This document shows, piece after piece, positions 59,777-64,000 of a stretch of DNA of 64,000 nucleotides. Position 1 is the stretch's first letter; each line of letters begins with the position of its first letter. The notes beneath the pieces are model-generated. The model was not told where the DNA came from and did not search any database. It saw only the letters and a program-made list of their open reading frames with translations. The translations under genes and the position numbers were made by a program. Source of the stretch: Mobiluncus sp034180645 (lineage in GTDB: Bacteria; Actinomycetota; Actinomycetes; Actinomycetales; Actinomycetaceae); the NCBI RefSeq assembly GCF_034180645.1, contig NZ_JAXFNY010000009.1:1-64000 (forward strand), read 5' to 3'.

Positions 59777-60687
59777 ATCCCCCTGCCAATGTTGAGTGTG
59801 CCGACTGAACCAATCTGCTGACTATTCGCCCCGTACTGGTTGAACACAACGTGCGGTGTTACTGCATGGGTCTTCTCGAAATCGGTATCCGCTGAGGTCT
59901 CACTGTGATCACTAGCCTGATCGTCGTCGACTATTTCAGCTTCGATAATCTCGTCATCTCCGGAAATACAAGGTTGCGTCGGTTCGGCGGGGTCTTCGTC
60001 GTAGCGGGTGATCTCAGGTGTCCAACCCTTGTCGAGGTTGAATGCTTGCATATCGAATCTGCGTGTCGCGTTTGGTGAGGATGCGGGTAGGTGCCATTTG
60101 TCAAACGTGCTTTTGCCTGCTGTGTTGCGCACAGTCGGATCCGAGACATATTTCCAAACCCCGAGAATGAGGGATTCGAGGCATATTTCCTTGGCGTCAC
60201 CGAGCTGGGCTTTGGTGAGGTGTGACTCGTCGGGTAAGAGCGCGACTACCTGATTGTTAGTGATTGCCACGTCGCGCTTGATGGCCGTTCCAAGCATCTG
60301 CACGAGGCGAAGCCCCTTGGAATCTACGTCGATGAAGCGGTCAACGAAGTCTCTCGTTCTCGCCAAAGCCTGGGGGAGATCGTTGTCAATCAGATTATTG
60401 AATTCGTAAGCAAAATCCTCCCCGCCTACAGGCATATAGGTGGTGTTCCCATCATTTTTGCAGTTACGTAGTTCACTCGTGTTCTGGCTGAAACTCTTAC
60501 CGGCTGATGGTGGCTCAAATTTTGGGCTCACGATGCGGATAAGCCCGGCAAGAATGTCTGGATTGCTGAGCCCGTCGGATTTTCCGGCGCGGGTGTCGCG
60601 AGCCTTCGCTCGGGGAGGAAGTGCTTCTTGGAGCAGCACGAAAAAGGTACCCGCTGTCAGGCGATCCTTGCTTTCCTGCCCTGACAT
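59773..60687 (-). CDS. Unrecognised component A of the four-gene operon (shares NQxGAN motif)
   Basis: 304 residues from ATG 60687 (GAGGATC upstream), first gene of the operon. The N-terminal ~215 residues are a mostly helical domain with DLPQALARTRDFVDRFID, KGLRLVQMLGTAIKRD and LESLILGVWKYVSD then GKSTFDKWHLP. A long acidic linker (~225-275) follows. The final 25 residues contain NQYGANSQQIGSVGTLN (283-299). I do not recognise the domain. The domain-linker-motif order suggests an effector or sensor tethered to component B through the shared motif, which probably forms a small beta structure. Inference only. Confidence 0.7.
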   Translation of the reverse strand: MSGQESKDRLTAGTFFVLLQEALPPRAKARDTRAGKSDGLSNPDILAGLIRIVSPKFEPPSAGKSFSQNTSELRNCKNDGNTTYMPVGGEDFAYEFNNLIDNDLPQALARTRDFVDRFIDVDSKGLRLVQMLGTAIKRDVAITNNQVVALLPDESHLTKAQLGDAKEICLESLILGVWKYVSDPTVRNTAGKSTFDKWHLPASSPNATRRFDMQAFNLDKGWTPEITRYDEDPAEPTQPCISGDDEIIEAEIVDDDQASDHSETSADTDFEKTHAVTPHVVFNQYGANSQQIGSVGTLNIGRGM

Positions 60688-60710
60688 GATCCTCGATTCC
60701 GAAATTACAA

Positions 60711-60781
60711 ACCCTATGAACCCTATGAACCTCGGGAACTCTGGCGTCCGAACCTTGCGAACTCCACGTTAGAAAGTGGAG
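60711..60781 (-). promoter_or_regulatory. Direct repeats and hairpin upstream of the four-gene operon
   Basis: ACCCTATGA is repeated in tandem at 60711-60719 and 60720-60728. CTCCAC (60762-60767) pairs with GTGGAG (60776-60781). These sit 24-95 bp before the first gene and are candidate operator sites for the HTH protein of the operon. I cannot place a convincing -35/-10 pair. Confidence 0.4.
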
Positions 60782-60964
60782 ATGCAAGAAGCGACTCCAC
60801 CGCATCGGCTCCGAGCGAGTGGACTGGTTCCCATCAATTCCTAGGAAATCAGTCTACTTCATTACCGGCATCGGCGCAGTGGCGACGCGGCTCGTGTCTC
60901 CGGCCAGGCTCTGATCAAGCCTGTCCTCCAGTTGTCAACTGGGAGACGCGTTCGAGACGCACCT

Positions 60965-60994
60965 GGCGGGCAGCCCCTCAGCGGGCTGTCCGCC
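60965..60994 (+). terminator. Strong hairpin in the leader of the phage-like operon
   Basis: GGCGGGCAGCCC pairs over 12 bp (one G-U) with GGGCTGTCCGCC around CTCAGC, followed by CCTTTC. It lies ~80 bp before the first plus-strand gene and may act as an attenuator. The remaining 60782-61072 has no gene. Confidence 0.5.
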
Positions 60995-61072
60995 CCTTTC
61001 GTCTCAGCCGCGATCCACCAGTAGCCAACACCAGTTCTCGAACGGGTCTCCCTTCACCAGAAGGGAAGCCCC

Positions 61073-61612
61073 ATGGCTACCGAGCCGAAAACAATCACTA
61101 TCGCGCTCAAGCACGAGCGCACTGAGGAGATCAGCGAACGCTATCCCACCACCACCGCCACCTTTGTCATCACGGCCAGCGAAGCACAGGTCATGGTCGA
61201 ACGCGACCTGGCTTTGCGTTGTCGCGACGCGGACGATGACGCGAACGTGGAGCCGCGCAGTGTCAGCGAGATTGCTGATGAGCTGTCGAAGCAGGACTAC
61301 AACTGTGCGAAGAAGCATCTTCGTCACATCCGTTACCGGTCAGTAACCGCCCGCGATGACGACACCGACGTGTCGATCGTCGAGGTCGCGCCTTCTGGTG
61401 AGGGGGACGATCCGGCAGAGGCGTGGGCGACCCGGGTGATGGTGCGTGAAGCGCTGGCCAAGCTCGATGTCGAGGATCGCGTCGTGTTGGTCGGGATTCA
61501 TATGCGCGGCATGACCCAAACCCAAGTCGCGCGCGTATTGGGGGTGTCGCAGCCTGCGGTCGTGAAGCGGCTGCGTAAGGCGGAGGCGCGGCTGCGGGAG
61601 TTGTTGTCATGA
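61073..61612 (+). CDS. Sigma-70 region-4-like helix-turn-helix regulator (phage type)
   Basis: 179 residues. The C-terminal ~65 residues (LDVEDRVVLVGIHMRGMTQT, then QVARVLGVSQPAVVKRLRKA) are a sigma region 4-type helix-turn-helix as in small phage sigma-like activators. The N-terminal half is acidic and unrecognised. The ribosome site AGAAGGGAAG is partly buried in a hairpin CCCTTC-ACCA-GAAGGG (61050-61065), suggesting translational control. It heads the plus-strand phage-like operon and probably regulates it. Confidence 0.7.
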   Translation: MATEPKTITIALKHERTEEISERYPTTTATFVITASEAQVMVERDLALRCRDADDDANVEPRSVSEIADELSKQDYNCAKKHLRHIRYRSVTARDDDTDVSIVEVAPSGEGDDPAEAWATRVMVREALAKLDVEDRVVLVGIHMRGMTQTQVARVLGVSQPAVVKRLRKAEARLRELLS

Positions 61613-61707
61613 GACGGTTATATTTCACGGCCCCTCGAAGCCTTCCCTATAGCAAGGCCATCCCAGCCAGTTCCGGCACCGGGTCTTGCGTGAGGGAAGG
61701 AAGGCTC
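61613..61707 (+). promoter_or_regulatory. Leader able to mask the ribosome site of the next gene
   Basis: CCTTCCCT (near 61640) is complementary to AGGGAAGG (near 61694), and CAAGG pairs with CTTG inside it. The 3' arm contains the GGAAGGAAGG ribosome site of the gene starting at 61708, so the fold would hide it. Confidence 0.45.
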
Positions 61708-61953
61708 ATGGGCCACCATCTATATTGTGACCTCGCAGGCACTGCGAACCGCGAGAAGGTCGTGGGACTGCGTAAGGTCACGCTCCGAGAACGTCTCGCC
61801 AGGCTCATTCTCGGCGAGACGACGACGGTCACGGTGATCGTTCCAGGCGACAGCGTCGACCAGGTCACCATCACCAACACCAACAACCTCGATGACGACC
61901 CTATGGCGCTCGCTCGCGCGGTCGGCGTCACCACGGGTGGTGATCGGGAATGA
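61708..61953 (+). CDS. Small phage-type hypothetical protein
   Basis: 81 residues from ATG 61708, chosen because of the strong GGAAGGAAGG just before it; a longer frame back to 61609 overlaps the previous stop but lacks protein-like sequence. It contains a basic helix (LRKVTLRERLARLILGETTT) and beta-like VTVIVPGDSVDQVTITNTNN. No family known. It overlaps the next gene by 4 bp (ATGA). Confidence 0.55.
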   Translation: MGHHLYCDLAGTANREKVVGLRKVTLRERLARLILGETTTVTVIVPGDSVDQVTITNTNNLDDDPMALARAVGVTTGGDRE

Positions 61954-62384
61954 ACGTCACCGAAGCGAACCGCTATATCAGTGCGTTGAACCGTGTTGCT
62001 GAGGGTGCGGCGATGCTCGCCCAGGCGATCGAAGAGGCCGCTTGGGAAAGTTTCGAAGACCACGCAGGCATGCCGGGCGCGCGTCCGATCGCAGCTGCCC
62101 AGTTGGCTCAGCCAGCACTCGAGGAGGCCGCCGAGGACTACGAGGCGACCCACCAGCCAGGGAACCGGGTACCCGATCCAGAGCCCGCGAAGGCTGAGGA
62201 GCCGGAGTCTGAGCCGGTGTCGCTGGAACAAGTGCGCGCCGTCCTCGCCCGCCTCTCGCAGGCAGGCCACACCGCCAAGGTACGCGAACTGATCCAAGCG
62301 GCTGGCGCAGCCAAGCTGTCTGAGGTCGATCCAGCCAAATACGGGTGGTTGCTGTCACGGGCGGAGGCGATGACCGATGCCTGA
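61950..62384 (+). CDS. Phage-type hypothetical protein upstream of the DUF2800 gene
   Basis: 144 residues. An alanine/glutamate-rich helical N-terminus (~1-50) and a Pro/Glu linker (~60-90) precede a C-terminal domain SLEQVRAVLARLSQAGHTAK ... LSEVDPAKYGWLLSRAEAM. Similar small proteins with this C-terminal motif accompany single-strand-binding or recombination genes in phages of Gram-positive bacteria. It overlaps both neighbours, so it is part of the replication operon. No specific function is assigned. Confidence 0.65.
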   Translation: MNVTEANRYISALNRVAEGAAMLAQAIEEAAWESFEDHAGMPGARPIAAAQLAQPALEEAAEDYEATHQPGNRVPDPEPAKAEEPESEPVSLEQVRAVLARLSQAGHTAKVRELIQAAGAAKLSEVDPAKYGWLLSRAEAMTDA

Positions 62385-63516
62385 CCAACACGCCATGCTT
62401 AGTGCTTCTGGTGCGCACCGGTGGCTTTCCTGCCCGCCCTCAGCCGTACTGGAGGCAGGGCTCCCGGAGTCCTCGTCGGCGGCCGCCGAGCAGGGCACGG
62501 TCGCGCACGCGTTAGCGGAGTGGAAGCTACGCCGCGCACTCCACGACGCACCAACGATCAAGCCGGTCTCGGACTGGATCGATGCCGAAATGGAAGCGCT
62601 CACGGACGACTACGTGGCCTTCATCCAGGAGCGGCTGCGGGACGCGCGTGCCACGTGCGCGGATCCGACTGTGCTCATCGAGCAGCGCCTGGATTTCTCG
62701 CATGTGGTGCCGGGTGGGTTTGGGACCGGGGATGCCGTGATCATCGCCGAACCAATACTCCAGATCATCGACCTCAAATACGGGCAAGGGGTCTTGGTGG
62801 AGGCCGAACGTAACCCGCAGTTGATGCTCTACGCACTCGGTGCGCTGAACGCGTTCGGGTCGCTCTATGACATCGACGAAGTGGCGGTCACCATCTACCA
62901 GCCCCGCAGGAGCAACATCTCCACCTGGCAGGTGCCAGTAGCGGAGTTGGAGACATGGGCGGAACAGGTTGTGAAACCGACAGCTGCATTGGCAGCCATC
63001 GGGGATGGCGACTTCGCAGCGGGTGAGTGGTGCCGGTTCTGCAAACTTGCTGCCACCTGCCGAGCCAGAGCGGAGGCGAACCTTGCGCTGGCTAGGTGTG
63101 AGTTCGCTCCACCAGCGCAGCTCGACGATGACGAAATCGCCGACGTGCTTGCCAGACTGCCTCAGTTGAAGGCGTGGGCTGCTGATGTCGAAGCCTATGC
63201 TCTGTCGCTTGCGGTCAATCAAGGCAAACAGTGGGTGGGTTTCAAGCTCGTCGGAGGCCGCTCGATACGCAAATATACCAACGAAACGGCAGTCGCCAAG
63301 ACAGCCGAAGCCGCTGGTGTTGATGTGTGGGAGCGAAAGCTGAAAACCATCACTGCTCTCGAGAAGCAGCTCGGTAAGAAACGGTTCGCCGAACTGCTCA
63401 GGGATCTCGTGGTCAAACCAGCAGGCAAACCTGCCCTGGTTCCTGACTCCGACAAGAGGCCCGCGCTGGAGATCCAGTCACCGGCAGGCGAATTCACTCC
63501 AATTTCAACAAAGTAA
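62377..63516 (+). CDS. DUF2800 protein (RecB/Cas4-like nuclease fold)
   Basis: This 379-residue protein matches the phage DUF2800 family. The core has the RecB-like order GTGDAVIIAEPILQIIDLKY then NPQLMLYALGAL (Asp, D-x-K and Gln), i.e. a PD-(D/E)XK exonuclease site. One cysteine near the start (HRWLSCPPSA) and a C-x2-C-x5-C group at ~203-212 (CRFCKLAATC) have the spacing of Fe-S cluster ligands in Cas4/AddB-type nucleases. Usually encoded next to DUF2815 and DNA polymerase in temperate phages. Probably a recombination/replication exonuclease. Confidence 0.85.
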   Translation: MPDQHAMLSASGAHRWLSCPPSAVLEAGLPESSSAAAEQGTVAHALAEWKLRRALHDAPTIKPVSDWIDAEMEALTDDYVAFIQERLRDARATCADPTVLIEQRLDFSHVVPGGFGTGDAVIIAEPILQIIDLKYGQGVLVEAERNPQLMLYALGALNAFGSLYDIDEVAVTIYQPRRSNISTWQVPVAELETWAEQVVKPTAALAAIGDGDFAAGEWCRFCKLAATCRARAEANLALARCEFAPPAQLDDDEIADVLARLPQLKAWAADVEAYALSLAVNQGKQWVGFKLVGGRSIRKYTNETAVAKTAEAAGVDVWERKLKTITALEKQLGKKRFAELLRDLVVKPAGKPALVPDSDKRPALEIQSPAGEFTPISTK

Positions 63517-63540
63517 CCAATAGAAAGAAGGTAAGACAAG

Positions 63541-64000
63541 ATGTCTACAGCGAATCCGACCCGTGTGGTCACCGGCGAAGTCCGCCTCTCGTATGCCAAC
63601 ATTTTCGAAGCCAAGAGTATTCAGGGCGGTAAGCCGAAGTACTCCGTGTCTTTGATCATCCCGAAGTCCGACACCGACACGATTACCAAGATTGAGCGGG
63701 CGATTGATGCGGCGATCGAGGCTGGTATTGGCAAGTTCGGTGGCAAGAAACCCAATAAGGCTGCCCTTAAACTCCCGCTGCGTGATGGGGATATCGATCG
63801 TGACGATGCGGCGTATGCGGGCGCGATGTTTGTCAATGCCAACTCCACCACACCACCCCAAGTCGTCGATGCTGATCTGCAGCCGATCCTCGACGCGTCG
63901 GAAGTGTACTCGGGCTGCTATGCCCGCGTGAGCGTTTCCTTCTATGCGTTTAACACGAACGGGAACAAGGGTGTCGCGTGCGGGCTGGGCAACATCCAAA
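63541..64000 (+). CDS. DUF2815 protein, phage single-strand-binding-like (runs off the window)
   Basis: The start is ATG 63541 with AGAAGGT upstream; 153 residues are visible and the frame is open to the edge. The sequence MSTANPTRVVTGEVRLSYAN, KYSVSLIIPKSDTDTITKI, KLPLRDGD and SEVYSGCYARVSVSFYAFN is typical of DUF2815, an OB-fold-like family paired with DUF2800 in phages and thought to bind single-stranded DNA. Family length is about 180-200, so it is nearly complete. A phage-type DNA polymerase would be expected next, outside the window. Confidence 0.88.
   Translation, partial: MSTANPTRVVTGEVRLSYANIFEAKSIQGGKPKYSVSLIIPKSDTDTITKIERAIDAAIEAGIGKFGGKKPNKAALKLPLRDGDIDRDDAAYAGAMFVNANSTTPPQVVDADLQPILDASEVYSGCYARVSVSFYAFNTNGNKGVACGLGNIQ

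Overview
The window looks like a chromosomal segment of a moderate-GC actinobacterium, most likely a host-associated member of the Actinomycetaceae such as Mobiluncus. The genus is an inference from gene content and apparent base composition. The supporting genes are actinobacterial: an fhaA-fhaB-pstP-rodA-pbpA-pknA-pknB cluster, crgA, a class E sortase, lysC-asd and dnaX-recR. In many actinobacteria these genes lie close to oriC, and a tRNA-Ile/tRNA-Ala pair commonly sits just after gyrA. Here ppiA, a rhomboid protease and crgA are followed by such a tRNA pair, so the window is probably origin-proximal chromosome that has received several insertions. Layout: 1-3750 is an AT-richer, decayed accessory patch. 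It holds the end of an IS3 element inside a DUF3800 gene, a three-gene toxin/antitoxin/SecB-like-chaperone candidate flanked by ~110-bp direct repeats, an IS3 orfB fragment and the 3' part of an FGGY sugar kinase. 3879-7482 carries a TauE-type exporter, a sugar acetyltransferase, tRNA-Arg and a methionine ABC transporter (metNI). 7582-16537 is one tightly coupled operon for cell-wall elongation and Ser/Thr phospho-signalling. 16579-31166 holds envelope and housekeeping genes: thioredoxin, asd, lysC, recR, dnaX, an OmpA-domain lipoprotein, SRP RNA, a sulfide:quinone-reductase-type flavoprotein, galE and a very small membrane protein. 31184-35312 holds the class E sortase, crgA, cyclophilin and rhomboid. 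35495-50590 is a single gene for a ~5030-residue surface adhesin with a thioester domain, 13 DUF5979-like domains, about 15 intramolecular ester-bond (VaFE) domains and a C-terminal LARTG sorting signal. That signal matches the LAxTG preference known for class E sortases. A small secreted protein is divergently encoded next to it, followed by a prolyl-tRNA editing protein, a small toxin/antitoxin-like pair and the tRNA-Ile/tRNA-Ala genes. From tRNA-Ala to the right edge the content changes to an integrated, phage-like island. First comes a set of 20-22 bp repeats, then a XamI-like type II restriction-modification pair. Next is a compact four-gene operon: two unrecognised proteins that share an identical short motif, a small helix-turn-helix protein and a RloC/PrrC-like ABC ATPase with a zinc-hook CPFC. 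I consider this operon the best candidate for an undescribed (probably defence) system. The last 3 kb, on the opposite strand, is a phage-type early/replication module (sigma-region-4-like regulator, DUF2800 nuclease-like protein, DUF2815 protein).
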